From: Buchnera aphidicola (Kurisakia onigurumii) | GTDB lineage: Bacteria > Pseudomonadota > Gammaproteobacteria > Enterobacterales > Enterobacteriaceae | Length of the DNA: 64,000 nucleotides | NCBI RefSeq assembly: GCF_039394605.1 | Contig: NZ_CP135033.1 | Span: forward strand, 445,029-509,028 | Reading direction: 5' to 3' | Translations under genes and position numbers: made by a program | In this document: piece after piece, positions 19,803 through 29,293 of the stretch | Numbering within the stretch: position 1 is the first letter of the stretch | How the letters are laid out: every line of letters starts with the position of its first letter | The notes under the pieces: model-generated | Database searches by the model: none | Told to the model about the DNA's origin: nothing | The model's input: only the letters and a program-made list of their open reading frames with translations

Positions 19803-21224
19803 ATGGAAAATAAAAAAAAAATAAATAAAATATATGATCGCCAAACTCATCGATTGCAAATCCCTCCTCATTCATTAGAAGCGGAGCAATCAGTATTAGG
19901 TGGGTTAATGTTAGATAACGATAAATGGGATTCCATTTCCGAACGAATTGTTTATGAAGATTTTTTTAGCAAACCACATCAAATTATATTTAAAGAAATG
20001 CAATATTTATTAGAAATAGGTCAACCTATTGATTTAATTACCTTAGCAGAATCTTTAGAACAAAAAGGACAATTAAAAAATGTAGGTTTTTTTTCTTATT
20101 TAGCAGAATTATCTAAAAATACTCCTAGTACAGCTAATATATCTGCTTATGCAGATATTGTTAGAGAAAGGTCAATAGTTAGAGAAATGATATCTGTAGC
20201 AAACAAAATTGCAGAATCAGGTTATGACACTAAAGGTAGAAAAAGTGAAGAATTATTAGATTATGCTGAATCTAGTGTTTTTAAAATAGCTGAAAAAAGA
20301 TTTAGAAACAATTCTGGACCTAAAAATATTATTCAAATACTTGAAAGTACAGTTACTAGAATTGAAAAACTGTTTGATACTCCATTAAATGGAATTACTG
20401 GAATAAATACTGGATATCAAGATCTAAATAAAAAAACGTCAGGATTACAACCTTCAGAATTGATTATTATAGCAGCTAGACCTTCTATGGGAAAAACTAC
20501 TTTTGCTATGAATTTATGTGAAAATATATCTATGATATATGAAAAACCTGTATTAATATTTAGTTTAGAAATGCCCGCTGAACAAATCATGATGCGTATG
20601 TTAGCTTCTCTTTCAAGAGTCAACCAAGCAAATATACGAACAGGTAATTTAAATGACGAAGATTGGTCTCGTATCTCAAGTACAATTAATATTTTAATAA
20701 AAAAAAAGAACATTTATATAGATGATTCATCTGCTTTAACACCTAGCGAAGTACGATCTAGAGCAAGAAGAATTTATCGTGAAAATAAAGGGTTAAGTGT
20801 AATCATGATTGATTATTTACAATTAATGAGAGTTCCTTCATTTTCTGAAAATAGAGCATTAGAGATTGCTGAAATTTCTAGAACATTAAAAGCATTATCA
20901 AAAGAACTTCAAGTTCCAATTATAGCATTATCTCAATTAAATAGATCTTTAGAACAAAGATCTGATAAAAGACCAGTAAATTCTGATCTACGAGAATCTG
21001 GTTCATTAGAACAAGATGCAGATCTAATCATGTTTATTTATCGCGACGAAGTGTATCATGAAGATACTGATCTCAAAGGAATTGCTGAAATAATAATTGG
21101 AAAACAAAGAAATGGACCTGTAGGAACAGTAAAATTAACTTTTAATGGACATTGGTCTAGATTTGATAATTATGCAGACCCATATTATAACAAAAATAAT
21201 ACGTTAAAAAAATCTTACAAATAA
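19803..21224 (+). CDS. dnaB: Replicative DNA helicase DnaB
   Basis: The product has 473 residues (E. coli 471). The N-terminal domain is at about 20-125 (PPHSLEAEQSVLGGLM), then a linker. A RecA-like motor domain follows with Walker A ARPSMGKTT at about 225-233, Walker B VIMIDYLQLM, and the DRESGSLEQDAD-type block (DLRESGSLEQDAD). It unwinds DNA ahead of the fork. It lies just downstream of dusA, as in E. coli where qor separates them. dnaC is not in this window. Confidence 0.98.
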   Translation: MENKKKINKIYDRQTHRLQIPPHSLEAEQSVLGGLMLDNDKWDSISERIVYEDFFSKPHQIIFKEMQYLLEIGQPIDLITLAESLEQKGQLKNVGFFSYLAELSKNTPSTANISAYADIVRERSIVREMISVANKIAESGYDTKGRKSEELLDYAESSVFKIAEKRFRNNSGPKNIIQILESTVTRIEKLFDTPLNGITGINTGYQDLNKKTSGLQPSELIIIAARPSMGKTTFAMNLCENISMIYEKPVLIFSLEMPAEQIMMRMLASLSRVNQANIRTGNLNDEDWSRISSTINILIKKKNIYIDDSSALTPSEVRSRARRIYRENKGLSVIMIDYLQLMRVPSFSENRALEIAEISRTLKALSKELQVPIIALSQLNRSLEQRSDKRPVNSDLRESGSLEQDADLIMFIYRDEVYHEDTDLKGIAEIIIGKQRNGPVGTVKLTFNGHWSRFDNYADPYYNKNNTLKKSYK

Positions 21225-21303
21225 AAAATTGCAATAATAATTTAAAATATTTACAATAAAATGTTTATATCATTAAATGTATAATTCTGGAAAAAATAAA
21301 AAT

Positions 21304-22272
21304 ATGAATATAAAACTTGGTGTAATAATGGATCCAATTAGTTCTATCAATGTTCAAAAAGATTCAACTTTTGCAATGTTAATAGAATCTCAAAAGAGAG
21401 GTTTTAAAATTTTTTATATGGAAGTAAAAGATATATTTTGGAAAAATAAAAAAGCATATGGAATATCTAAAATACTCCAAGTAAATTATAATTTAAAGAA
21501 ATGGTTTAATTTTATTGAAGAAAAAATAATTAATTTATCTGATTTAGATGTAATTTTAATGAGAAAAGATCCTCCTTTTGATATGGAATTTATTTATTGT
21601 ACTTACATATTAGAATTTGTAGAAAAAACAGGAGTATTAATCATAAATAAACCTAAAAGTTTAAGAAACTGTAATGAAAAAATATTTACTTGTAATTTTA
21701 AAAATATAATTCCAAATACATTAATTTCTAAAAATAAAAAAGAAATAAAAAAATTTATTGAAGAAAATAATGAAATTATAGTAAAACCTTTAGATGCTAT
21801 GGGAGGACATTCCATATTTAAAATATCCAAAGGAGATCCAAATATATCCGTAATAATTGAAACAATGACAAAAAAAGAAAATAGATATTGTATAGCACAA
21901 AATTATATTTCAGATATAAAACATGGAGATAAACGAATTCTGATAATTAATGGAAAACCAATTTCTTATTGTTTGGCAAGAATACCTCTAAAAGGAGAAG
22001 TAAGAGGAAATTTAGCTTCAGGAGGAATAGGAAAAGTACAACCAATTACTAAAAATGATTTATATATTGTTGAACAAATCTCTAAAACACTAAAAAAAAG
22101 AGGTTTATTATTCGTAGGTATAGATATAATCGGAAATTTTTTAACAGAAATAAATATTACTAGTCCTACATGTATAATTGAAATAGAAAAAGAAACGAAA
22201 ATACCTATTACAAAAAAAATAATTAATATGATTGAAAAAAAAATATATATAATTAAAAAAAGAAGAAAATAA
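21304..22272 (+). CDS. gshB: Glutathione synthetase
   Basis: The product has 322 residues from the ATG at 21304, giving MNIKLGVIMDPISSINV. Nine further codons upstream to 21277 are unsupported. ATP-grasp features include DLDVILMRKDPPFD, NKPKSLRNCNEK, VKPLDAMGGHSIF, GDKRILIINGKP and the C-terminal DIIGNFLTEINITSPT. It ligates gamma-glutamylcysteine and glycine to glutathione. It starts the cluster gshB-ruvX-hemW in E. coli order, with yqgE and the yggS-rdgB genes lost. Confidence 0.96.
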   Translation: MNIKLGVIMDPISSINVQKDSTFAMLIESQKRGFKIFYMEVKDIFWKNKKAYGISKILQVNYNLKKWFNFIEEKIINLSDLDVILMRKDPPFDMEFIYCTYILEFVEKTGVLIINKPKSLRNCNEKIFTCNFKNIIPNTLISKNKKEIKKFIEENNEIIVKPLDAMGGHSIFKISKGDPNISVIIETMTKKENRYCIAQNYISDIKHGDKRILIINGKPISYCLARIPLKGEVRGNLASGGIGKVQPITKNDLYIVEQISKTLKKRGLLFVGIDIIGNFLTEINITSPTCIIEIEKETKIPITKKIINMIEKKIYIIKKRRK

Positions 22273-22277
22273 AAAAA

Positions 22278-22694
22278 ATGATTATTGTTGCTTTTGATTT
22301 TGGAATAAAAAATATAGGTGTTGCAGTAGGACAAAATATAACGTGTACTTCTAATACTTCAAAATCAATATACTGTAAAAACGGAATTCCTAATTGGATA
22401 ATTATAAAAAAATTTTTACAAGAATGGAATCCCGATATAATTATCGTAGGATTACCTATAGAAAAAAATAAAAAATTAAAAAAAATTAATAAAAAAGTAA
22501 AAAAATTTGCATACGATATAAATAAAAAGTTTAAAATACCTGTACAATTACATAACGAAGAACTTTCTACAAAAGAAGCCAAGTCTATTTTATTTGATCA
22601 AGGTGGTAAAAAAAACTTAAAAAAAAAAAAAATTGATGCATTATCTGCAATAATTATATTAGAAAGTTGGTTTTTTTCTATAAAAAAATTATAA
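22278..22694 (+). CDS. ruvX: Holliday-junction-resolvase-like protein YqgF (RuvX)
   Basis: The 138-residue product has the RNase H-like fold motifs AFDFGIKNIGVAVGQ at the N-terminus, IIVGLPIEKN, and the C-terminal DALSAIIILE. The E. coli homologue acts in 16S rRNA 5' processing and has been proposed as a nuclease. It begins five bases after gshB, so translational coupling is likely. Lysine-rich, but all core motifs are present. Confidence 0.9.
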   Translation: MIIVAFDFGIKNIGVAVGQNITCTSNTSKSIYCKNGIPNWIIIKKFLQEWNPDIIIVGLPIEKNKKLKKINKKVKKFAYDINKKFKIPVQLHNEELSTKEAKSILFDQGGKKNLKKKKIDALSAIIILESWFFSIKKL

Positions 22695-22758
22695 ATATAA
22701 ATTTAAATAATACTAAAAATCAATAAATATTACTTATGATTACGATATATTAAAATAT

Positions 22759-23886
22759 ATGATTCCTATTAGTTTATACATACATATACCATGGTGTACT
22801 AAAAAATGTCCTTTTTGTGATTTTAATTCTTATACAATTAAAACAAAAATAGAAGAAAAAAAATATATTGATTTACTCATACAAGATTTAAAACAAGAAT
22901 TACCTTTAATTAAAAATAGAAAAATACATAGTATTTTTATAGGAGGAGGCACTCCTAGTTTATTTACAATAAATAATTTAAAAAAATTAATTAAAAAAAT
23001 TAAAACAATATTATTAATTAATTATAAAATTGAAATTACAATAGAATCTTATCCTTCTGAAAAAGAAAAAAAAAAAATATTACAATACCAAAAAATTGGA
23101 ATCAATAGAATTTCTTTGGGAATACAAACATTTAATAACAATTATATTAAAAAATTAAATAGAAATTATTTGGAAAAAGATATTATTCAATTATTAAATA
23201 CATTTAAAAACAAAAAAAAAATATATAATTTTAATATTGACATTATGCATAGTTTACCTGACCAATCAATAGAAGAAGCAATATTAGACCTAAAAAAAGC
23301 TATTAGTTTCCAACCAACACATATTTCTTGGTATGAATTAACTATTGAACCAAATACTCCTTTTTACTATAAAAAATTAAATATTCTTTCAGAAAAAAAT
23401 AAATTAAAAATAATAAGACAAGGAAATAAAATACTAAAAAAAAATGGATATATACAATATGAAATATCTTCGTATTGTAAAAAAAAATATCAATGTAAAC
23501 ACAATGTAAATTATTGGAATTTTGGAGATTATATAGGAATAGGGTGTGGAGCGCATGGAAAAATTACTGATAAAATCAATAATTCAATAATTAGAACTAT
23601 AAAACACAAACATATTCGAGATTATATTAATGATAATTTTTTACAAAAAAAATACGTTTTAGATACAAAAGAAATAATATTAGAATTTTTTATGAATAAA
23701 TTGAGATTAAAAAGACCTTTGTTAAAAAAAGATTTGTATAATTTTACAGGTATAAATAAAAAATTTATACAAGAAAATATATTTAAATGTATTCAAAAAG
23801 GTTATTTAACAGAAGATAATAAATATTGGAAAATTACTAAAAAAGGAGAATTATTCTTAAATTCATTATTAGAAATTTTTTGTTAA
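22759..23886 (+). CDS. hemW: Radical-SAM-family heme chaperone HemW
   Basis: The product has 375 residues. The N-terminus LYIHIPWCTKKCPFCDFNS holds a CxxxCxxC motif (Cys13, 17 and 20), followed by FIGGGTPSLF, IEITIESYP-like, INRISLGIQTF and the C-terminal HemN-like domain. Family members once called oxygen-independent coproporphyrinogen oxidase are now regarded as heme chaperones. It is convergent with trmB. Its heme source is unclear because only hemC and hemD of the porphyrin pathway are in this window. Confidence 0.9.
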   Translation: MIPISLYIHIPWCTKKCPFCDFNSYTIKTKIEEKKYIDLLIQDLKQELPLIKNRKIHSIFIGGGTPSLFTINNLKKLIKKIKTILLINYKIEITIESYPSEKEKKKILQYQKIGINRISLGIQTFNNNYIKKLNRNYLEKDIIQLLNTFKNKKKIYNFNIDIMHSLPDQSIEEAILDLKKAISFQPTHISWYELTIEPNTPFYYKKLNILSEKNKLKIIRQGNKILKKNGYIQYEISSYCKKKYQCKHNVNYWNFGDYIGIGCGAHGKITDKINNSIIRTIKHKHIRDYINDNFLQKKYVLDTKEIILEFFMNKLRLKRPLLKKDLYNFTGINKKFIQENIFKCIQKGYLTEDNKYWKITKKGELFLNSLLEIFC

Positions 23887-23894
23887 ATTAATTT

Positions 23895-24617
23895 TTATTT
23901 CTTAATAAATAACAAATCAAATATTTTTCTACCTTGAGAAATACTTTTTTTTTCAAATTTAGTAATTGGTCGATCAATTATTTTATTTTTTATAAATTCA
24001 TTTTTAGAAACATCATATAAACAAGAAATATTTTTTGAATTTTTCAATATAAATGTTGAATAAGATTCATCGTCAGTGGTAATATGTAAAAATCCTCCTG
24101 ATTGAACTTTTTTAGATAATTTTTTTAAAAAAGAATATTGTAATAACCTTCTTTTATTATGTTTTCTCTTTTTCCAAGGATCAGGAAAAAAAATTTGTAT
24201 TTTATATATTGTATTGTTTGGAATCATATATTTTATAACTTCAGTAACATCACGATATATAATTTTTATATTTTTTAATTTTAAAAAAAATATTTTCTGT
24301 ACAGAATAAAAAATTCCTGGAAAATATACTTCTACTCCTAAATAATTTTTTTTAGAATTTTTTATAGCTGTTTTTAACAAAGAGTTACCGTATCCAAATC
24401 CAATATCTAATATTACAGGATTCGTATTTTTAAAATAAGATTGAAAAAAAATATTTTTATATAAAAAATCTATTCCGCAAAAATACCAATAAATTTTAAA
24501 TAATTCTATATAAAATTTATTATTTTTTTTTCGTCGTAATACAAAACTACGAATTTCTCTGATAAAAGTTCCTTTTTTATTATATTTTTTTGTAAATATT
24601 TCTATATTTTTATTCAT
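23895..24617 (-). CDS. trmB: tRNA (guanine-N7)-methyltransferase
   Basis: The product has 240 residues. The SAM motif is VILDIGFGYGNSLL, followed by NYLGVEVY, and the substrate motif FFPDPWKKRKHNKRR is typical of TrmB. The C-terminal TKFEKK block matches too. It makes m7G46 in the variable loop of many tRNAs. It stands opposite mutY and eight bases from the end of convergent hemW. Confidence 0.95.
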   Translation of the reverse strand: MNKNIEIFTKKYNKKGTFIREIRSFVLRRKKNNKFYIELFKIYWYFCGIDFLYKNIFFQSYFKNTNPVILDIGFGYGNSLLKTAIKNSKKNYLGVEVYFPGIFYSVQKIFFLKLKNIKIIYRDVTEVIKYMIPNNTIYKIQIFFPDPWKKRKHNKRRLLQYSFLKKLSKKVQSGGFLHITTDDESYSTFILKNSKNISCLYDVSKNEFIKNKIIDRPITKFEKKSISQGRKIFDLLFIKK

Positions 24618-24704
24618 ATGACCTTAAATTAATTTATTTATTATGAATAAATTCTAAATAAAACATATAATATTATTAAAAAATTTTAAATAATAATAAA
24701 AATT

Positions 24705-25772
24705 ATGATTATACAAACTCCTATAGCTCAATTAATAATTAATTGGTTCCATTTTTATGGAAGAAAAGAATTACCTTGGAAAAAAACAAATAAAATATAT
24801 AAAATATGGATATCAGAAATTATGCTACAAAGAACAAAAGTTTCTACAGTAATACCATTTTATAATAAATTTATTAAAAAATTTCCATCTTTTAAAAAAC
24901 TAGAAAAATCTAATTTAAATCAAATATTATATTACTGGTCTGGTTTAGGATATTACTCAAGAGCTCATAATATATATAAATCAGTAAAAATAATTAAAAA
25001 AAAACATTCAGGAAAATTACCTAATACAATAAAAGATTTAATTAAACTACCAGGAATTGGTAAAACAACAGCGGGTGCTATTTTATCTTTTTCAATTAAT
25101 TCATTTGTCTCAATATTAGATTCTAATATTGAAAGAGTTTTAAAAAGATTTTACTATATTAAAAATATTAATACAAATAATAATTATAAAAAATATTTAT
25201 GGAAAGTAATTGAAAAAATAACACCTATACAACAAACAAATAAATTTAACCAAGGTATAATGGATATTGGATCATTAATTTGTACTCCAATAAATCCAAA
25301 ATGTATTATTTGTCCATTAAAAAATTTTTGCATAAGTTATAAAAAAAAAATTATTTATATAAAAAAATCAAATAATTATAAAAAAAATATTGTATTAAAA
25401 AAATATTTTATGATTATTTTACAAAATAAAAACTACGTATTTTTAGAAAAAAGAAAAAAAAATAAAATCTGGAATCAATTATTTTGTTTTCCTTCATTTT
25501 TATCCATCAAAAATATTAAAAAATGGTTAATTGAAAAAAAAATACAAATAAAAAAAATAAAAAAATTAAAAAAAATTATACATAAATTAAGTAATTTCAA
25601 CATGCTAATTATACCTATAATTGTTTTATGTAAAAAAAAAAATATCTATAATTTAAATAAATTATCAAACAATTATATTTGGTTTAACTTATTAAAAAAT
25701 GATAAAATAGCTGTTCCAAGTCCAATTAAAAAAATATTATTAAATATAAATAAATATATTAGAGAAAAATAA
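24705..25772 (+). CDS. mutY: A/G-specific adenine glycosylase
   Basis: The product has 355 residues (E. coli 350). The catalytic Glu is in WISEIMLQRTKV, the helix-hairpin-helix is LPGIGKTTAGAIL, and the catalytic Asp is in SILDSNIERV. The cluster-binding spacing C-X6-C-X2-C-X5-C is present in CTPINPKCIICPLKNFC. The C-terminal NUDIX-like domain is present but lysine-rich and divergent. It removes adenine opposite 8-oxoguanine. yggX follows after three bases, as in E. coli. Confidence 0.96.
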   Translation: MIIQTPIAQLIINWFHFYGRKELPWKKTNKIYKIWISEIMLQRTKVSTVIPFYNKFIKKFPSFKKLEKSNLNQILYYWSGLGYYSRAHNIYKSVKIIKKKHSGKLPNTIKDLIKLPGIGKTTAGAILSFSINSFVSILDSNIERVLKRFYYIKNINTNNNYKKYLWKVIEKITPIQQTNKFNQGIMDIGSLICTPINPKCIICPLKNFCISYKKKIIYIKKSNNYKKNIVLKKYFMIILQNKNYVFLEKRKKNKIWNQLFCFPSFLSIKNIKKWLIEKKIQIKKIKKLKKIIHKLSNFNMLIIPIIVLCKKKNIYNLNKLSNNYIWFNLLKNDKIAVPSPIKKILLNINKYIREK

Positions 25773-25775
25773 AAA

Positions 25776-26018
25776 ATGAAAAAAAGAATAATTTTTTGTT
25801 CTTTTTTTAAAAAAGAACTAGAAGGTCAAAAATTAAAAATTTATCCAGGAAAATTAGGAAAAAAAATTTATAATGAAATATCTGAAAAAGCATGGAAAAA
25901 ATGGATATTAATTCAAACAAAACTTATTAATGAATTAAAATTAAATATGTTATTAGAAGAAGATCAAAAAAAAATAATAAAAAAAATGAAAATATTTTTT
26001 TTTAAAAAAAATAAATAA
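25776..26018 (+). CDS. yggX: Fe(II)-trafficking protein YggX
   Basis: The product has 80 residues against 91 in E. coli, ending early after the IFFFKKNK tail. The conserved N-terminus IIFCSFFKKELEGQ with its cysteine, YPGKLGKKIYNEIS and LINELKLNMLL are clear. It is linked to iron handling and protection of Fe-S enzymes such as MutY next to it. Its TAA abuts the TAG of convergent sbcB with no spacer. Confidence 0.93.
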   Translation: MKKRIIFCSFFKKELEGQKLKIYPGKLGKKIYNEISEKAWKKWILIQTKLINELKLNMLLEEDQKKIIKKMKIFFFKKNK

Positions 26019-27458
26019 CTAAAAATTTAATGTATATTTAATTGTTTTACAAAAGTATAAATAAATAAAATGTAATATTTTCATATTTTTTTTATTCAAT
26101 AAATTTTTTTTTTTTAATAATAAATATTTTTTATAATAATTAAGTATATATTTTTTATTAAAAATACATTTTAAATTATCAATCCATATATTTTTTTCTT
26201 GTAAAGTCAGAGTATTAAAAAAATTTCTTGCCCGTATGTTAAAAAATAATTTTTCCATACGAGAATCTAAAAATTTAGGTTTTATTGATGAAAAATATTT
26301 TGGATTAAGCGTATGAATTATTTTTGCTTTTTTTAAATCAGAAAAATTAAAAAAATTTTCGTAAATTTGTGAATCAACATGACTATTTATATTTTTTTTT
26401 TTAAAAATATAATCAGAAAAATAATTTTTTAAAATATTTTTTAAAAAAAATAAGTAATTATTTAAACAAGAATTATAATATAAATATAAGTCAATATTTA
26501 TATTTAATCGTATTAAATCTTGTTTTCTTAATACATTTATAGGTGATAAAATAGGACATTTATTAATGTATAATAAAACTAAACCGTAAGATAACAGTGT
26601 TTTTATATCATCTTGTTCAAAATTTATTTTTTTTATTTTTGATAAAAAATTTTTTATATCATAACTCAAATCAAAAGCGATCCATATATTTGATTCATTA
26701 GGATGCTGAAAAATTATTTTAATAACACTAAAATAATTATTTTTTTTTCCAAAAAAACTAGAAATATACAATATTGGAAAATTTTTATAATAATTTATAA
26801 AATTTATTATGTTATTTTTTAATCTATTTTTAAAAAAAAAATTAAATAATTTTGGTTGTTTTAAACTAATTAAATTAGCTATTTTAATAGTAGCAAAAAC
26901 ATCAGATAGTGAATCATGGGCAATAAAATCATTTATTTTATTACAATGTGCTAAATTTTCTAATTTTAAACTAACAAAACCAAATTTATCTATAGGCCAA
27001 ACAATACCCTCAGGTCTTAAAACAAAACAAGCCCGAACTAAATTCAATACATCCCACTTAGAGTTATTATTTCTGTAACTCCAAGAATAAGGATCAAGTA
27101 AATTTCTATAAAAAATATTTCTAGTAAACTCATCATCAAATTGAATATTATTAAATCCTAATATACAAGTATTTTTTTTATTAAATATAGAATATATTTT
27201 TTTAGAAAAATAAAATTCATTGATACCTTTTTTAAAAGTTATTTGAGGTGTTATTTTATTTAATAATATTGCATCTATATTAGGTAAATAATCATTTGGA
27301 GGGAAACAATAATAGGTATTATATTTTTTTATAATATTAAAATTTTGATCAGTTCTAACACAAGAAAATTGACTGGGTTTATCTAAATTAAAATTTGTTC
27401 CAAATGTTTCATAATCATAAAACAAAAAATATTTTTTTTTATTTATAATTTTATTCAT
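26019..27458 (-). CDS. sbcB: Exodeoxyribonuclease I
   Basis: The product has 479 residues (E. coli 475) from the ATG at 27458. A longer frame to 27530 would run into the tRNA-Asn gene and is rejected. DEDDh exonuclease motifs are FYDYETFGTNF, LGFNNIQFDDEFTRN and AHDSLSDVFATI. The RNIFYRN, NKCPIL and FNIRARNF blocks also match. It digests single-stranded DNA 3' to 5' and binds SSB's acidic tip, which is intact here. It lies 42 bases downstream of tRNA-Asn. Confidence 0.95.
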   Translation of the reverse strand: MNKIINKKKYFLFYDYETFGTNFNLDKPSQFSCVRTDQNFNIIKKYNTYYCFPPNDYLPNIDAILLNKITPQITFKKGINEFYFSKKIYSIFNKKNTCILGFNNIQFDDEFTRNIFYRNLLDPYSWSYRNNNSKWDVLNLVRACFVLRPEGIVWPIDKFGFVSLKLENLAHCNKINDFIAHDSLSDVFATIKIANLISLKQPKLFNFFFKNRLKNNIINFINYYKNFPILYISSFFGKKNNYFSVIKIIFQHPNESNIWIAFDLSYDIKNFLSKIKKINFEQDDIKTLLSYGLVLLYINKCPILSPINVLRKQDLIRLNINIDLYLYYNSCLNNYLFFLKNILKNYFSDYIFKKKNINSHVDSQIYENFFNFSDLKKAKIIHTLNPKYFSSIKPKFLDSRMEKLFFNIRARNFFNTLTLQEKNIWIDNLKCIFNKKYILNYYKKYLLLKKKNLLNKKNMKILHFIYLYFCKTIKYTLNF

Positions 27459-27500
27459 TAATATTATATATACATAAAATATATGTTTAAAAATTTTTAT

Positions 27501-27573
27501 CTCCTCCGACTGGGATCGAACCAGTGACATACGGATTAACAGTCCGCCGTTCTACCAACTGAACTACAGAGGA
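27501..27573 (-). tRNA. tRNA-Asn (anticodon GTT)
   Basis: Acceptor TCCTCTG pairs with CGGAGGA, discriminator G. The anticodon loop CTGTTAA gives GTT. The T arm has GGTTCGATCC. It is nearly identical to E. coli tRNA-Asn. CCA is not encoded. It is directly upstream of sbcB on the same strand. Confidence 0.98.
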
Positions 27574-27690
27574 ATATATTTAATGTTACTACGTATTATT
27601 ATATTTGTCAAAAAAAAAATATTTTTTTTAATAATTTTTAAAAAAATTAAAAAAATTAATTTTTATGTAGATAATATATTAAAATTGATT

Positions 27691-27696
27691 TATAAT
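27691..27696 (+). promoter_or_regulatory. Candidate -10 box of tRNA-Ile2
   Basis: A perfect TATAAT lies 11 bases before the mature tRNA 5' end. The hexamer 17 bases further upstream, TAGATA, matches the -35 consensus at four of six positions. Confidence 0.4.
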
Positions 27697-27707
27697 TATT
27701 TTAATTC

Positions 27708-27780
27708 GGCCCTTTAGCTCAGTGGTTAGAGCACGCGACTCATAATCGCTAGGTCGCTGGTTCAAATCCAGCAAGGGCCA
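27708..27780 (+). tRNA. tRNA-Ile2 (gene anticodon CAT, lysidine-modified)
   Basis: The anticodon loop CTCATAA reads CAT, but the body matches E. coli minor tRNA-Ile (ileX): GGCCC...TTAGCTCAGTGGTTAGAGCA in the D arm, GCGACT/AATCGCT in the anticodon stem and GGTCGCTGGTTC. It does not match elongator Met. C34 must therefore be converted to lysidine by TilS so that it reads AUA, a heavily used codon here. Discriminator A; CCA is not encoded. Confidence 0.92.
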
Positions 27781-27844
27781 AAATAAATTTTTTATTTTTT
27801 TTTAAATATTAAAATATTCAAAAAATTATATTAAATATAAAAAT

Positions 27845-28312
27845 TTATAAATATCCAGTATGGCCAAAACCACAAATTCCTCTCTCACTATTAGAATCTT
27901 TAAAATCCGACACAATATTAAAAACTGGTCTAATAATATTAAAAAAAGATATTTGAGCTATTCTCATTCCTGGTTTAATAAAAAAAGAAAAATTTTTATT
28001 TCTGTTATAAATAGACAGCATTAATTCTCCTTGATAATCAGAATCAATCAATCCAATTGAATTTGATAATATAATTCCATATTTATGACTTAAACCTGAT
28101 CTAGGAAATACCATTCCAGTGATCAAAGGATCAGAAATATAAATAGATACTCCTGTCGGTATTAATATAGTTTCTTTATATTTCAATATTTCCATTTTTT
28201 TACAACATGCTCTTAAATCCAAAGCAGAAGATCCTGTAGTTTCATATTTCAAAAAAGGAAACTCTTTTCCTATTCTAGGATCTATTATTTTTACATCTAT
28301 TTTTTTTTTCAT
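27845..28312 (-). CDS. dut: dUTP diphosphatase
   Basis: The product has 155 residues (E. coli 151). The five dUTPase motifs are visible: GSSALDLRA, PRSGLSHKYG, NSIGLIDSDYQGEL, RIAQISFF and the C-terminal ERGICGFGHTG. It hydrolyses dUTP to dUMP, keeping uracil out of DNA. It is followed upstream on the same strand by cysQ (32-base gap), not its usual E. coli neighbours. Confidence 0.97.
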   Translation of the reverse strand: MKKKIDVKIIDPRIGKEFPFLKYETTGSSALDLRACCKKMEILKYKETILIPTGVSIYISDPLITGMVFPRSGLSHKYGIILSNSIGLIDSDYQGELMLSIYNRNKNFSFFIKPGMRIAQISFFNIIRPVFNIVSDFKDSNSERGICGFGHTGYL

Positions 28313-28344
28313 AATTTAAATTAATATTTTAATTATTAGTATCA

Positions 28345-29121
28345 TTAAAAGGAACTTGCAATAAATCCTGTTTTAATTAAAAAATCAGATTTATTCCCTG
28401 TTAGAGAATAATTAATTGATTTTTTATCATCAGACAAAGAATGTAAATATCCTTTTGCGCCTAATAATATAGAATGACCTGCGGCAATATCCCAAGTATG
28501 GATATTTCCAAATCGAGGATATAATTGTGCTTTTCCTTCAGCTAAATGACAAAATTTTAAAGATGAACCAATTTTAATAATTTTATCATATGGTATAGAT
28601 TCTAAGTATTTATTTATTTTTTTGTCAGTGTGTGTTCTGCTAGTTAATACTGTTGCAATTTTTTTTTTTTTTACAAAAATTTTTTTTCTACAATTATTTG
28701 AATTAATTATCCATGATTCATTTTTATATGAATAATAGAAAACATTAAAAAATGGAACATAAATTACACCAATTATAGGATTACCATTTTTTATTAAACT
28801 AATATTAACAGTAAATTCATTATTTTTGTTAATAAATTCTTTCGTACCATCCAAAGGATCAACTAACCAATACAAATTTTTTTTTTTAACATTTAATAAA
28901 CTATTCATATTAGATTCTTCTGATATTACAGGAATATCTGGATACAATTTCACAAGATTATTATAAATAATGTTGTGTGATAATATATCAGCATTAGTAA
29001 CAGGAGAATTATCTATTTTATTTTTTATAGTTATTTTATTGTTAAAAAATAAATGTTTTTTATATATTTTTAATATAGATTGTCCAGCTTGTTTTGATAT
29101 ATTTAATAATTCTTCTATCAT
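28345..29121 (-). CDS. cysQ: 3'(2'),5'-bisphosphate nucleotidase CysQ
   Basis: The product has 258 residues. The inositol-phosphatase fold has SPVTNADILSH, VISEES, the metal motif VDPLDGTKEF and the late WDIAAGHSIL. It hydrolyses PAP/PAPS by-products of sulfate assimilation. Gene order rpsF-rpsR-rplI-cysQ follows E. coli. The coding frame contains a 14-base adenine run (T run 28659-28672) that is in frame in the DNA, so slippage here would damage rather than repair transcripts. Confidence 0.95.
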   Translation of the reverse strand: MIEELLNISKQAGQSILKIYKKHLFFNNKITIKNKIDNSPVTNADILSHNIIYNNLVKLYPDIPVISEESNMNSLLNVKKKNLYWLVDPLDGTKEFINKNNEFTVNISLIKNGNPIIGVIYVPFFNVFYYSYKNESWIINSNNCRKKIFVKKKKIATVLTSRTHTDKKINKYLESIPYDKIIKIGSSLKFCHLAEGKAQLYPRFGNIHTWDIAAGHSILLGAKGYLHSLSDDKKSINYSLTGNKSDFLIKTGFIASSF

Positions 29122-29293
29122 TATAAAATAACTCTTTTATTTATATAATTAATATATAATTACGCAAAAAATTTTAAGAGCTTACATTCTATTCTACCTA
29201 TATAAAATTGTATAGTATATTTATTAAAAATAAGTTTATTATTAAATAATAAAAAAAATAATAATAACTATTTTATTATGAATAAATAAATAA

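Noticed and set aside
27459-27530. Upstream extension of sbcB
   Set aside because: It would run into the tRNA-Asn gene, and E. coli SbcB has no such N-terminus.
27708-27780. Call of tRNA-Met for the CAT tRNA
   Set aside because: The body matches tRNA-Ile2 (ileX) and not elongator or initiator Met.
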